Below are positions 1 to 12,261 of a stretch of 64,000 nucleotides of DNA, in pieces. Made by a program: the position numbers and the translations under genes. The DNA is from Cyprinodon diabolis (lineage: Eukaryota; Chordata; Actinopteri; Cyprinodontiformes; Cyprinodontidae): contig CM060070.1 in assembly GCA_030533445.1 (NCBI GenBank), positions 25,036,001-25,100,000 of the forward strand. The letters run 5' to 3'. Under the pieces are notes generated by a model that worked only from the letters and a program-made list of their open reading frames with translations, had not been told where the DNA came from and did no database searches. Within the stretch, counting starts at the first letter, position 1. Every line of letters begins with the position of its first letter.

Positions 1-1
1 A

Positions 2-577
2 GCACACACAAACTGTCCTCCCTGTTCTAATCCACCCCCTCCTAAAAACCCGACCACCCAGGATCAAATTCAGTCTCCTAAAGGAAACATCCCTGCTCGA
101 CCTCCCACTCCTGGGCTTTCTCCTCTAACAGTGAACCTCCTTCACCCCAGCAGCCCTGGATCACAGCCTTCCTCCCCTCTGTCTCCAAAGCTTTATCCAC
201 CTCCCGCCCTTAGCCCGTCTGTCATCATAGAGACCAAAGTCGGGTCATATCAGACCCCACAAGGCGATCTGCCATCTGCTGGACCATTCTCATCATCACT
301 AACCCACCCTCTGTCTGCCAGCTGCCCACCCACAAACTCTGAGACCAAACATTTGTCCCAGCGCGACAAAGAGCGGCAAGCATCCTCAGCGGGACCCTCA
401 CATGCCTACGCTACCAACGCAGGTACAGCTAAACCCCCCACAGGACAGGGCAGAAGAGGCCGCAAGCCCCCACCTTACCCCCATCACAGACTCTCCGAGC
501 CCCTGAATAAAGTAAGAGAGGCCAGGAAAGCTCCTCCGTACCCAGAGAAAAAAGGGCTGCTCTCTACCACAGTGTGA
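2..577 (+). CDS. C-terminal part of an unidentified proline-rich protein (partial)
   Basis: The frame is open from the left edge of the window to a TGA at 575-577. No credible ATG is visible, so this is the 3' part of a coding exon whose beginning lies outside the window. The roughly 190 residues are rich in Pro and Ser and look disordered. Near the end are two related basic/proline motifs, RKPPPYPHH and RKAPPYPEK. The protein closes with KGLLSTTV, which fits a class I PDZ-binding tail (Thr at -2, Val at 0). This layout suits the cytoplasmic tail of a membrane receptor or a scaffold protein. A semaphorin-6 tail is a weak guess from human synteny only: SEMA6B lies near MYDGF and SEMA6A is on 5q23 like LOX. 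I do not recognise the gene from the sequence. Confidence 0.7.
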   Translation, partial: AHTNCPPCSNPPPPKNPTTQDQIQSPKGNIPARPPTPGLSPLTVNLLHPSSPGSQPSSPLSPKLYPPPALSPSVIIETKVGSYQTPQGDLPSAGPFSSSLTHPLSASCPPTNSETKHLSQRDKERQASSAGPSHAYATNAGTAKPPTGQGRRGRKPPPYPHHRLSEPLNKVREARKAPPYPEKKGLLSTTV

Positions 578-2470
578 GACAATGCAGCAGAAGGGGGGCA
601 GCCAATCGAACGGAGGCACATAAACAGCACCAGCCAAATGTCTGCCAGAGTGGGGAGTGATTTAAGGCGGTGTAAGGCTCTCCAACTTCAGCTGAGATCA
701 AGTTTCCAGGGTGACAGGATGCAAAGGTAACCCAGGGTGAGTAGCCAAAGCCAGGAACAACTGCCTATTTCTTTCCTTTTCCCTCTCTGTTCTTAAATCT
801 CGTGGGTACATACACAGGCCATAATGACATCTGCTTGGCTCACCGATCAGGTAACAAGAGCCTTGTGCAGATGTTCAATTTGCACCCCAGTTCTGCGCCT
901 CCCACAGACTTCACAGCTAAAGGGCAAAGGGGAAGGCATTATTACCCAGAAACCTGAAGGAAACTGCAATTACTTCAGAATGGTGAGACAAAGATAGAGG
1001 TCATTACTTTATTGCACCTCAGCCCATGCATCCAGTCATATTCACTCAGATGCATCAGCATCGCCTGTGGTAGGTAATTGCTGTCAGGAGTCTTGATGCT
1101 ATGATGAGAACTCGGTGCAGCTCAAACTACTGTGGCACAGCGGTGTAAAAACACATATGGGAGAGGCAAGGTCAGAGATCTGTGGTAAGTCTAGAGGCAA
1201 GAAAAGCTCTCAGGAAAAGAGAAGCTTGGCAAGGCCACAGAGGAAAGGTACAGGCCAGCATTGGGAGTCACGTCAAGGGAGACAGTGGGCAGGTGGCCAT
1301 ACGTTGTAGCCTTCACCCAACCCCCTCTGTGTTACAAAAAAAAATCCCATCTCCTTTGCTGCCTCTGGAGCGACCCACCTGGTCACAGCCTCCATCTGCT
1401 CCCCTCTAAATGTCAGGGGGATGCAACAGGAAAGAAACAAGGAGCTGGTGTGTTAGAGAGGAACGCCAGACAGATTGATTACATAAATACAACACAGAAA
1501 ATCAATAGTTGTTTCATTTAGGACATGAATGCTGCTTTAGTTTATCCTTTTTTTCTTCGTAGTGACCCTTTTTTTGAAGGTCAAGGCTCCTGCTTGGTTA
1601 CAAATTATTCTGTTGTGAACAAATTCAATGAAACGATCAAAATCAGCAGTTAAGCTCATTATATTTACCCTGCCTGACTGTGCCACACATGCTCATATCA
1701 GAATCAGTTGTTTTTTTTAACACCTAAGCTTTTTCCCAAGACAGGCATTATCAGATTTACTCAGTTTTCTGGGAATTACTAAAATATACTTTTATGTGAA
1801 ACTATTTTCAGACAAGATTAGCTGTCAGCTTATCCAGAACCAGGATGTGAGCCTAAATCAACTAAATTAGACTTCTCGGATTTTTTTATGTAAATCATTT
1901 AAAATTCTGAGCGCAAACTGAAACCAAAAATCTTTCTTCTACAATTCTTGATTAAACACAACATGTGCCTCTGAAGTACCCTGCATGAGCAGTTTATCCT
2001 GGAACTGAAAAACTATGCAGTCTGAATGAGATGTTGCTTAAATCAGACACATTGGAACCACAATTACCAATACACAGTCTGAAACAATAAAATTAATATA
2101 AAAAAATTAAGCAATGTTAAAATTTTAAACTTTTAGATTAACAGCTGTCCACTTTCACCATAGCTTTTGGCATAATAAACTCACTTTGAATGCAATATCT
2201 CATAAGTAGGTAATAGCTTTAAGCAACTTTTAATCATATGACTCAAATTAAATCACATATTTCTGGATTTAAATTGAATATATAAATAAACATGAGTTCA
2301 ATTTCTCAAATGTTTTAAACAAAAAAATTATTAAAGTTGATTTAATTTTAACTTATCTAACCTGAAAGCTAGAAAACAAATATATACCCAATTATATTGA
2401 CTCCATTTAATTAGGTTTGTCAGTTAAAATCCAAACAATCCAATCAATTATTTTCTAAATGAATCACAAA
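578..2470. other. Non-coding stretch, probably 3' UTR then intergenic
   Basis: Only short ORFs without family features are present. The first few hundred bases probably belong to the 3' UTR of the gene ending at 577. The rest is AT-rich and I recognise no repeat in it. Confidence 0.5.
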
Positions 2471-2479
2471 AGTGGCTAC

Positions 2480-3280
2480 AGTGTACAACGCCTTGTAAAA
2501 GCATTTATGCTTATTCTTTTTCCCTGAAGTTCATCCCATTTTGTCACCTCAAAAATTGGGTTTTAATTTGACGGAAAAAAGTTTAACCAGATTCTCATTG
2601 TGATTTTTGTCCTGGACTTTGACTGGGCCATTCAGCACACAATATGCTTTGATCTCAACCATTCCCTTGTAGCTCTGGGTCTGGTTTAGATGGCAAAGAT
2701 AACACAGAAAATCATGTTTTTCTTCTCCCCCCCATTTTTTTTAACAAACAGAATAAATACATCAAAGACCGCATCAAAGATCACTCACTGTGCTTTGAAA
2801 AATATTATGTAATTTATTCTACAAATCGTACACCGTCATAAATGTAAAAAAGAGGGGCTTGATTAAAGTTATTTGAAATTATAGTAGAGAAGATTTTGTG
2901 TTATGGAAAGTATTAATACCTGCTGAAATTTTCTCAGGTTAAAAACACAAACATCAATGAATTTCATTGGGTTTTTAATAAGTACATTAATAAAATCTTG
3001 CAAAGATTGTGAATTGAAAGAAAAATAATACATTGCTTTGAAAGGATTTCAATGACTTAATCTGTATTCAAAGCCTCTCAGACAGTTTATCCAATTTTAA
3101 GATTTTTGAGTTATGTTTCTACCTGTTTTAATGAATCTAAAAATTGAAATTTGTGCACATTGTTTTTGCAGCACAGCTCTTGCTGGTCAAATTGGATTGA
3201 GTAACCATAAATATCAATTGTCAGTTCTTTGAACAGATTCTCAGGTTTGGACTTTGACTAGGCCATTATGACACATTCAC
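2480..3280 (-). repeat. Decayed Tc1-like transposon fragments
   Basis: Several blocks resemble teleost Tc1 elements. Around 2485-2575 is a terminal-repeat-like block containing ATTTTGTCACCT. At 2615-2690 is a transposase-region block with ACTTTGACTGGGCCATTC. At 2900-2975 is another end-like block with CATTGGGTTTTTAA. At 3235-3280 is a second copy of the transposase-region block with GACTTTGACTAGGCCATTA. The pieces are out of order and carry stops and indels, so at least two dead copies are mixed. In intact relatives the transposase reads on the opposite strand from these blocks. Recognition is from memory of the family, not a search. Confidence 0.6.
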
Positions 3281-3399
3281 AGCTGGTTTCCTCTTTAAAG
3301 ATTAACTTCTACTAATTAGCTTCATGCATTTTAACATCAAGTCTGATCTGTTTGCTGTGGATTACTGCCGCTGATGCTCACATCTACACCTCCAGTTCT

Positions 3400-3560
3400 A
3401 GTCCGACCAGCTACCTGGCTGTTTCTCGCCGGCTACCCACCGGCTACCTGGCTGCTACCCACCGGCTACCTGGCTGCTACCCACCGGCTATCTGGCTGCT
3501 ACCCACCGGCTACCTGGCTGCTTCCCGCCGGCTACCCACCGGCTACCTGGCTGCTACCTA
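3400..3560 (+). repeat. Tandem repeats in the LINE 5' leader
   Basis: A unit of about 22 bp (CTACCCACCGGCTACCTGGCTG and variants) recurs roughly six to seven times. Some copies are shortened or read CGCCGGCTACCC. Tandem units in a LINE 5' leader often act as internal promoter monomers; that role here is inference. Confidence 0.8.
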
Positions 3561-3962
3561 TTTACCTGTTGAAGCAAAGCCCAAGAGGTTTTCCAGTCGC
3601 AGACTTTCTACCGGGTCGAATATTATTTACCGGCGGCCTGGAGCGGAGGAATCCAGGACGCCAAGGGCACCAAGAGATCGGACAGGACGGGAGTCATCGT
3701 GCAAGCACCACCGCTAGCAGGAGCAACGTCATTTCCACAGACGGCGAGGTACTCATGGTGTTCCGGACGGGCGAGGCGATCAGCGGAACGGAGCTATCAT
3801 GGCCCGGGCGCGGAGTGTCTACCTGGGACAGACCACGCACGCTAGCCTGCGGCTACATTCCGGACTGGCACATCATCCCCTGATGGCTCCAGTCAACCAT
3901 GGCGAGACCGGACCGCACCACTGTCGACCTCTATACGGACGCGGATCGGCCATATCCCACAG

Positions 3963-6959
3963 ATGGGGAGACTCCCTCACCAGCTCGTATCCACCTGGAC
4001 CCCACCATATTCACCTGCTGCAACTCGCGGCGCTCAATCAGCACATCATCAGAGCGTGACCAATACAAGGACTAATAAGCCACAATACCGGAGGGCTGGA
4101 ATACGCGGAGTGGATTTCAGTCTTCTCCGCTCTTTCCCAAAATATAAGCCAGCCTCCAAAATAAAAATGGAACTCTTCAACACCCAATCACTAACAAATA
4201 AGAGCGTCCTGATATCTGACCGCATACTGGACAAAAACATAGATATAATGTGCCTCACCGAAACCTGGCACAAACCAGGGTCGTATCTGACATTAAATGA
4301 AGCTTGTCCTCCAGGATACACCTACCTGGAAAAGGCTCGGACCATCGGCCGTGGAGGAGGTCTTGCTGTTATCCATCACAAGGACCTAATTATAACTCCC
4401 CACCCACTGCCAGAGCTGACAACATTCGAATGCCTTCTCTTTAAATGCAAATCACAAATAGAAACAGTTTCAATTCTTCTCATTTATCGCCCTCCCAAAC
4501 CACACCCCCAATTCATAAATGAACTGCAGGATCTCCTGACAACCCTTTGTGCAACAGCCAAAAACACGATTTCAATCTACATGTAGACTCCCCCACTAAT
4601 CGCCCCGCTGCAGAATTTCTTGAACTCCTGGACTGTCTACATCTCTCACAACATGTCACAGTACCAACACACACCAAAGGCCACACACTGGATCTGGTTA
4701 TTACAGACAGTGCTTCCATCACCAATCTGCAGGTACATGATTTAGGAATGTCAGACCACAACAGCATCTCCATGGAACTGTCTTTAGCAGGCCCGTACAA
4801 TAAAACAAAACGTCAGATCCATTTCAGAAACATAAAAGCAATAGATGGCAACCTCCTCAACCAGGACATACACAACATCTCACTTGACCCACAGTTCACA
4901 TCAATTAATGGATCTGTTAACTACTACAATTCCACCCTCCATAATATCCTCGAATCTCATGCACCTCTAAAAACAAGAACAGTTCACTTTTCCAAATCAG
5001 CCCCCTGGTACACCGTAGAGCTCCGCAAAATGAAAACTGCTGGCCGTGCCCTGGAGCGGAAATACACCTCCACTGGACTACAAGTTTTCAGACAGGCTTA
5101 CCGTGAACATCGAACATCATATGTCAGAGCACTCACCACAGCCAGATCCCAATATTTCTCACAAAAAATCTCAAACAGCACTGGAAACCCAAAGCAACTA
5201 TTCTCAACAATAAACTTTCTGCTCAAACTTCCCACACATGCACATGTCGATAATAGTACTAGTCAGTGTAACAGATTTATGGACTTCTTCAAAACAAAGG
5301 TAGCATCAATCCGGTCAGCCTTCCCTGTTACAGCCCCATCACCATCACCCGCTCACAGCACTCCCTCAACCCAACACAATACTTTCTCAGTTTTCTCAGA
5401 CGTCACGCAGACAGAGGTGGAGAAGATCATAAAAAGCATGAGGCCATCCACCTGCGTGTTGGACCCTCTCCCCACAGCACTACTGAAAAATCACATCACA
5501 ACCACCAGTCCATTAATCACAGCAATAATTAACCAGTCATTACACTCCGGTCAGGTTCCTAAAAACTGCAGTCATTCGCCCCCATCTGAAAAAGCCCTCA
5601 CTCGACCCTGAAATCTTGGCCCACTACAGACCCATTTCAAACTTGCCATTCCCATCCAAATTTCTAGAAAAAGTTGTAGCAGCTCAACTCCACAGTCATC
5701 TTCACACCCATGAACTATATGAAAAATTTCAGTCCGGTTTCCGATCAGCACACAGCACAGAGACAGCCGTGGTCCGCGTCATGAATGACCTACTCATGAC
5801 TGCGGACCAGGGCTCACCATCACTACTCCTCTTATTGGACTTATCATCTGCCTTTGATACCGTTGACCACACCATCCTACTCCATCGTCTTCAGTCCACA
5901 GTTGGACTCTCTGGAACCACACTCAACTGGTTCCAGTCATATATCACGGGAAGGTCCGAATTTGTTGCCATAGGACAGTCCAATTCATCACCCCATACAG
6001 TTACCTGCGGAGTGCCTCAAGGGTCGGTCCTTGGGCCGACCCTTTTCACCATCTACATGCTCCCACTCGGTCAGATAATCAAAAAACACAAGGTCTCTTT
6101 TCATTGTTATGCAGATGACACACAGTTGTACATAAAAATGGACTCCACTTCTCCCACAGTTCTGCCATCTGCTTTTCACTGCTGCCTGGGGGAGATAAAG
6201 ACATGGATGGCTGAAAACTTTCTACAGCTCAACAGCAACAAAACAGAAGCCATTCTCATTGGCACCCCACACCAAACCAAGTCCTTCTCCCTAAACAGTA
6301 TCCCTATCTTCGATCGAAACATCCCTCTGTCCTCATCTGTTACAAACCTTGGTGTCAAATTGGATCCACATCTCACGTTCGACTCCCACATACGTCACCT
6401 CTGCAAGGTCTCTTTCCTCCACCTCAGAAACATCGCCAAACTCCGCCCCTCCCTTTCCCAACCCGACGCAGAAAAGTTAATCCATGCCTTTATCTCCTCC
6501 AGATTGGACTACTGTAATGCCCTCCTCGTCGGGGTCCCTGGCAAAAGTCTACAAAAGCTGCAGCACATCCAGAACTGTGCTGCCCGGGTCCTGACGAGGA
6601 GGCGCAAACACGAACACATCACTCCAGTCTTCAGGTCCCTTCATTGGCTGCCCATCCAACACAGAATACATTACAAACTTTGCCTCCTCACTCATCAGTG
6701 CATACATGGAACTGCCCCTGCTTACCTCAAGGAACTCCTCACACCTCACACCGCCTCCAGAACCCTCCGCTCCACCACCTCCACCCACCGACTGCACCAG
6801 CCAAGAGTCAAGCTCTGCACAATGGGAGATAGGGCCTTCCAGGCAGTTGCCCCACAACTCTGGAATGGCCTCCCAGAGTCCCTTAGGGTCCCACAGAGTG
6901 TGGAGGCGTTCAAGAAAGGCCTCAAGACATTTTTATTTAAAATGGACTTTGAACATTAG
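3963..6959 (+). pseudogene. LINE ORF2: endonuclease plus reverse transcriptase, two frameshifts
   Basis: Three overlapping open segments together cover one ORF2: 3963-4586, 4547-5611 and 5616-6959. The first segment starts an exonuclease/endonuclease/phosphatase (EEP) domain, with FNTQSL and LTETW. The second finishes it, with a DFNLHVD block and the SDHN motif, and leads into the linker. The third holds the reverse transcriptase, with the FDTVDH palm motif, GVPQGSVLGP and the catalytic YADDTQLY, then the conserved C-terminal region. The first frame change falls near 4555-4575. The second falls in the A run near 5560-5568 and looks like one extra base. As it stands this copy cannot make a full ORF2 protein unless the shifts are assembly errors. 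Confidence 0.88.
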
Positions 6960-7142
6960 TTAGTACTTTATCTGTGTGGTTTTATGGTTATTTTACTGTT
7001 TTGTTTTTACTACGTATGTTATTTTATTGTAATGTCTCGTTTTAACTATGTATGCTGTTTTTATTGTACGGTTTTGTTTTAACTATGAATTTTGTAGCAC
7101 TTTGAGATTTTGTTGAAATGTAAAGTGCAATACAAATAAAAT

Positions 7143-7166
7143 GTATTATTATTATTATTATTATTT
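7143..7166 (+). repeat. (ATT)n tail of the LINE
   Basis: About eight ATT units end the element directly after its AATAAA-containing 3' UTR. L2-group LINEs end in short tandem repeats rather than poly-A. Confidence 0.8.
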
Positions 7167-8028
7167 GCTTGACCTGAAGAGAATAATAAGGCAATTCCTT
7201 CAATGTCATGTTTGAACAGTGCGGTGTTCGTTTTCTACCATGTCACATCAATGCTTTGACCAGCGTGAAATGCTATGCTGGTTTTCCTCTACACAGAGCA
7301 TTTTTTCCAAATATATCAAAACGATAATTTGACCAGATCTCCTTTCTAAAAAAAACAGGATTTCTTTTTGATTTTCTCTGAACTACTTTCAGATGATGGA
7401 CTGAACAGCACTGCATGAGATCTTCGTTCACTGACCCCAACACTACTTCTAACATGTTCTTATTCTTCATGATTAAGGAAGGGTTAGATTATTGCACTGG
7501 TCTAAATTCCAACGCATATCACACCTTTAAGTTTTCATTAGTAAAAAAAAACAATAAAAGATTTCCCTTGAGAATCACATATAATAATAGCATTAAGGAG
7601 TGTAAGACCTTCGGCAAGGGATTATATACAGTCTGCATTCACATAACCCATCCTTTTAGCTAGAACTAAACTAGAACTATGACATCCATTTTTTATCTAT
7701 AACATGCCTCAAACAAGCTGTCATCTCAGCTCCAAATCATTGTGCGTGTTTCTCCTGATAGTTTCCTGCGATGTGAGGAAGCTGGATGTAAACCTTTTCT
7801 GCTGGTGTCAGACAGTACACAGAGCTGGTGATATGCGCTTCGGCTGACAGAAACAAGGCAGCTCTGGGCCCCGTAGACAGAGTGAGCAAATGGGCAAACA
7901 ACAAGCTGTTCAGATACTGAGGTTTTTAACTCAACAGCTCAACAGAAACAGGTCAGAATTTGGGCATCAAATTGCTGTAGAAAACAGAGACTGTTTTGCT
8001 GCAAAGGTATGGGCTGTCAGGAAATTAC
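7167..8028. other. Intergenic stretch with nothing recognised
   Basis: AT-rich sequence with short ORFs only. No repeat family, RNA gene or conserved coding pattern was seen. Confidence 0.4.
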
Positions 8029-8405
8029 TTAAAGGTATAGTGGAGGATGTTCTTTTTCTGGGTGGATCATCAAAAGTGGTCTTCCTAATTGTCATTCATT
8101 CTGGTGATATGTTTACGTAAGACCGTCCTATATGCTCATCCCCATTTTATTTATTTTTATTTTATTTACCGATAGTGAGTCTGACATAGTAGAAAAATTG
8201 AAAATCTCCTTTTGGAAAGTAAGCTTGTATGTGTGATGCAAACAGCAACTTTTAAACAGAGTGTGCACGAGGAGAAATGAGCTCGTGCATGCTCTTGCAC
8301 ACGTTTATTAGGAGTTCCCTCTTGTGTTGTGCATCTACATTTTTTTTAAAGTGGAGAGGGTGGGTCTTTTCAAAAATTTGCAAACATCCTCTATTATACC
8401 TCTAA
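8029..8405. mobile_element. MITE with ~23-bp terminal inverted repeats
   Basis: The left end (TTAAAGGTATAGTGGAGGATG) and the reverse complement of the right end (TTAGAGGTATAATAGAGGATG) agree over about 23 bp with three differences. The interior of about 330 bp has no ORF of note. The left TTAA suggests a TTAA-targeting, piggyBac-like origin, but the right copy has decayed to CTAA. It looks non-autonomous. Confidence 0.65.
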
Positions 8406-11400
8406 TCATTAGCAGCTGGCCAATAGAGGACGCTAGGGCGTCGCCCCACCACAATGGACCTGATTAAGACATAAAAAGAAAAACAAACATTTAGCAACAA
8501 TAATCAGCAGTCCAAAGACAGATGGAGATGGTACAGTCTGTCCTTTTCCAGGACCTGGTTTAGCTACAAGACTTGGCTAACTGCATGCAGCGAGGCCAAC
8601 TCTTTATTCTGCTTTCCCTGTTTCAAACATCGGGATCTGACCCAGCATGGATAAAGACAGGTTGGCCAGTTTCAGAGCACTTTTTAGAAAAGGCAAATAA
8701 TGAACAATCTGGGATTCACATGGAAATTGACATGATATAGTGCACTTTTTGTAGATGTTTGTTAATTTGCATGGTTGTTCTTAAATAAAGACAATCTCAG
8801 AAAATAGTTTTTATATATATAAAAAAATATATATTAAGCTGACTAATAGCTTCTCATTTTTTAAACTGGTGGTGCATTATTTTTTTAGGTCTGTGACATC
8901 ATATTGGAGCATTCAAAACCCAGATTTGCCTTCAAAAAGCTTCAGAAGGGCAAAATTTATGTACAAAAAGTAAACCTGTACATGAAATGATGGTTTTTTT
9001 TGTGTTTTTATAATGTTTTTTTGTCGTTGGCTTTCATATAAGTATATTTTTTATGTGAGAACTTGCTTACATTTGATTGGTTTTTGGTATACGTCTATTT
9101 TGAATTTATAGCTCCCCATGGAGAATACTTGCTATTCCAGTTAAGTTTTCTGCAGGTGAACAAAAAAAACTCTTAATATTCAGACAAAAAAGGCGCCTGA
9201 ATAGAGTGTTTTCAGCTTTGGCGTGTGACTTGTGCATGCAACAAACCAACCCGTTAGCACACAATCTAGATTTTCTCTGGGCTTAATGTAATGATGGATA
9301 AATCCCTCCTGACTCTCTATCTCAGTAAGCCCACAAAGAACAGCACTCTATACATCCCCATATGTGCCTCTGGATTTAATAGATCCTCTCTGCAAAGCTT
9401 CCTCTCCCTCCAGAAATTAACAGGAGACAATGAAGGCTCTCTATCTCTTAAAAAACATTTATTTGAGGACAATATATGTTAATTGACTATGCTTACTGAA
9501 TACATTTTAAGGCTACATTTTTATTACTCTAGCAAAAAGGGTCTCATACATTCTCATTTAGAGGTTCTGCTTCCCTAAACTGGTCCAAATTAGGAATGCA
9601 TTAGTAGTGCTTCTAAAAATTATGGTTATTGGACAGATAAGATGGGACATAAAAATGCAATCCTCGCTTTGGCCCGACCCTGACAGCGCTCAGAATATTT
9701 AGCGTCCCAACACAGGCAATCAAATTCCTCCTCTCTTTTCATGTTTACCCTTCTGACAAGGCTACGGCAGCTTCAATCAGACCTCGACTGATGTAACCCG
9801 ACAAAAGCACAAGAGTTATCTCCACCATGGTGACAATGTGTCTTTATTCAAACACCCATCAAATTTCATCACGATTCACAGCAATCAACAGGTAGGAAAA
9901 AAAGAGAGGATGCTTCTATGAAAATAAGTAACAAGCTTTGTTTTCTCAGTTAGGTCGAGATCCGGGTGTGATCTTTTTTCCTATTCTGAACATCCCATGA
10001 GAGAGACGGAGAGCCTGGACGGCGACAAAGGGACCCGGCTGAACTCCAGGGAGACACGAGATGAAAGACGCAGAAGGTACACCTATCCCAGCTAATCCAA
10101 GAGCAGAGTCAAATCAGAGAAATCCTTAAATCTGGATTCAATCCTTTGGGCACTTGCAGTGTTTGAGGGTTTGGATCAATGCTGGTAAGATAAAGAGGTT
10201 GCAACGCATAGGAGAAGAAAGAGCAGAGAAAAAGAGGTGGGAAGCATGTGATAATGAGGCACTTCTGAAACCTGCACAGTGTGCTCACTGATCCCCACAT
10301 GTGGCACCGGGAGATGAAAGCAAACGGTTCAAGAAGTGCCCGCGAACGAGTGCTGGCATTTTGATGCCTCACCTGGAAACCTCCAAATGTCTGTGCATAC
10401 TTTCTATTTCATCACTTTGACATCTTTAGGCTTCCCATGATTTTTCTAGACCCCCATTTCTAGAGGTTTCCAACTGATTTCATAACATTCTAAGTAGAAA
10501 GTTTCAACATCAGTGATGAATCTTACTTCCATTCATCTGTAAGCAACTGATGTTTCATTATAACTCAGCACAGTGGGTAACAGCTTTTTAAAACAGCCTT
10601 TCAGCATATGACCAAACTGAAATCAGCTACATTTCAAAATCTAAAATCCTACTTTAAAAAACACAGAACACAGACTCTGGATAATTCAGAACTGTAAAAA
10701 TTCAAAGTGTCATGAAAATTTGAATAAATGTAAGTTTTTATAGCAAATAAATGAAAAGTTTAGGAACCAGAGACTCTTAAAAGTTTTAAAAGTTATTCCA
10801 ATTGGACTGTGAAAAGTACTGAAATTCTGATCCCTTTTGAATTTTTAAAAGATTAGGTTTTCATTTCTGGCACGAGTTGAAAAAAATATAAAAATATGAA
10901 GCTTTGTCTGCTATCACAGCTTTCAATATCAACTAAATAAATTAATGTCTTGAAACTCTTAAAACCATCTCCTAATGTTTCCTGAAAACATTTGTCATGT
11001 CCTCCCCTTTATCTATATGAAATGTTTATGTATGAGCTGGAACAACCTGTGAAGGTGCAGTTCCCTTTGGGGGACGATAAAGAATGAAGCTAAAGGATAA
11101 AGGAACCCATTTGAATGCAACTCAATGCAAAAAGCCCTTAAGTTTTTTAAAAAAAATATGCTTTGGCTGTTATCTCCTTAGTAAATAGAAAAGGGAACAA
11201 TGTCTGGAGAAATTAACCAACCAACACGTTTTCATTCCAAATTTTCTTTTCCAAATCAAGAAGCCAGTGGAAACATATTCCTGGTATCTTATTTAACTGA
11301 AAGTTAAAAAGTTTCCGTTATTAACCAAAAATATGTAACATTACACTAACAAAGGTTTCAAATAATTTTAATGAGATTCCAGAAAGGTAAAAGGAAGAAT

Positions 11401-12261
11401 GGAAAAAGAAGAATGCAGCTGTGCCCCCTCCACTACCCGTTACTTCAGACTGGTTTAGCAGTGCAATAGGTGATGTAAATAGCATTGATACATGTTTGTG
11501 TTCTATCTTGAATAAAAGCAGCACAATCCAGTTAAACTTTTCAATTTCATTGCATAACATAAATTCCATAGTCGTCATATATAAGCCAATGGATGTCTTA
11601 AACACCTCAACAGTTTGCAAACCGTAAAAATATATATATTTTTTTCAAACAGCTTTGTCTTATCAGGAAAAACAGCAGAAAACAAAAACCCAGCTTATGT
11701 TTGGAGCAATCAGATGTGGTGCTTTGAGTCATCTGCAGCAGATGTAGATAACGAGATGCTGAAGTGCTCTCCATCAACAGCGGGGCGGATTACAATGAGT
11801 CGGAGCAATATCTACTAGTTTAGATGTGTGCTGCTTCATAATATCGGGGATAACTCACTCTCCTCCCAGGGCTACACATCATGCATAAATCTCCTGCTAA
11901 TCTAACATGAATCTATGCTGGACAGATCCCACTCTGACGCCAACCTTTACATATTTAGACACCCGGAAGATCAAGCCAGAATCAATTTATATGCAGGTTC
12001 AGAAACTTAAAAAAACAAAACAACTACTGATTTTTTCTTTGTCTGCATAATCAGCTAAATCATCTTCATCTTTAGTCGAGCCAATCTGAAATTCCCAAAA
12101 AGAAAAAGAAAAAAAGTGCTTGACATGTACTGCAGCTGGCATAAAGTCTCCTCAGGCCACCATCAGTTTCATCCTGCTTCAGTTTTAGGTTGTTCCTCAG
12201 GACTAAATCCATGGTTCAGTCATTACTGAAGGTGCTGTGACTGAGCATGACTTCTGTCCAA
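8406..12261. other. Intergenic DNA, includes probable mydgf 3' UTR at its right end
   Basis: No coding exon or transposon was recognised. The part just left of 12262 should be the 3' UTR of mydgf on the minus strand. No poly-A signal there was clear enough to call. Confidence 0.4.

Larger units (their letters stand above)
3355..7166 (+). mobile_element. L2-like LINE retrotransposon, nearly full length
   Basis: The element has a GC-rich 5' leader with tandem repeats (3400-3560), a long ORF2 with endonuclease and reverse transcriptase (3963-6959), a roughly 200 bp T-rich 3' UTR, and a tail of ATT repeats at 7143-7166. An ORF2 of this type together with a short microsatellite-like tail is typical of L2/CR1-group LINEs of fish. 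The 5' edge is uncertain, because the sequence changes from AT-rich flank to element only near 3345-3360. No clear target-site duplication was found. Apart from two frameshifts the ORF is open, which suggests a fairly young copy. Confidence 0.85.

Noticed and set aside
3352..3883. Possible LINE ORF1 across the leader repeats
   Set aside because: The open frames come from the 22-bp repeat, and no ORF1 features (PHD/zinc finger, esterase, RRM) are visible, so it was treated as leader.
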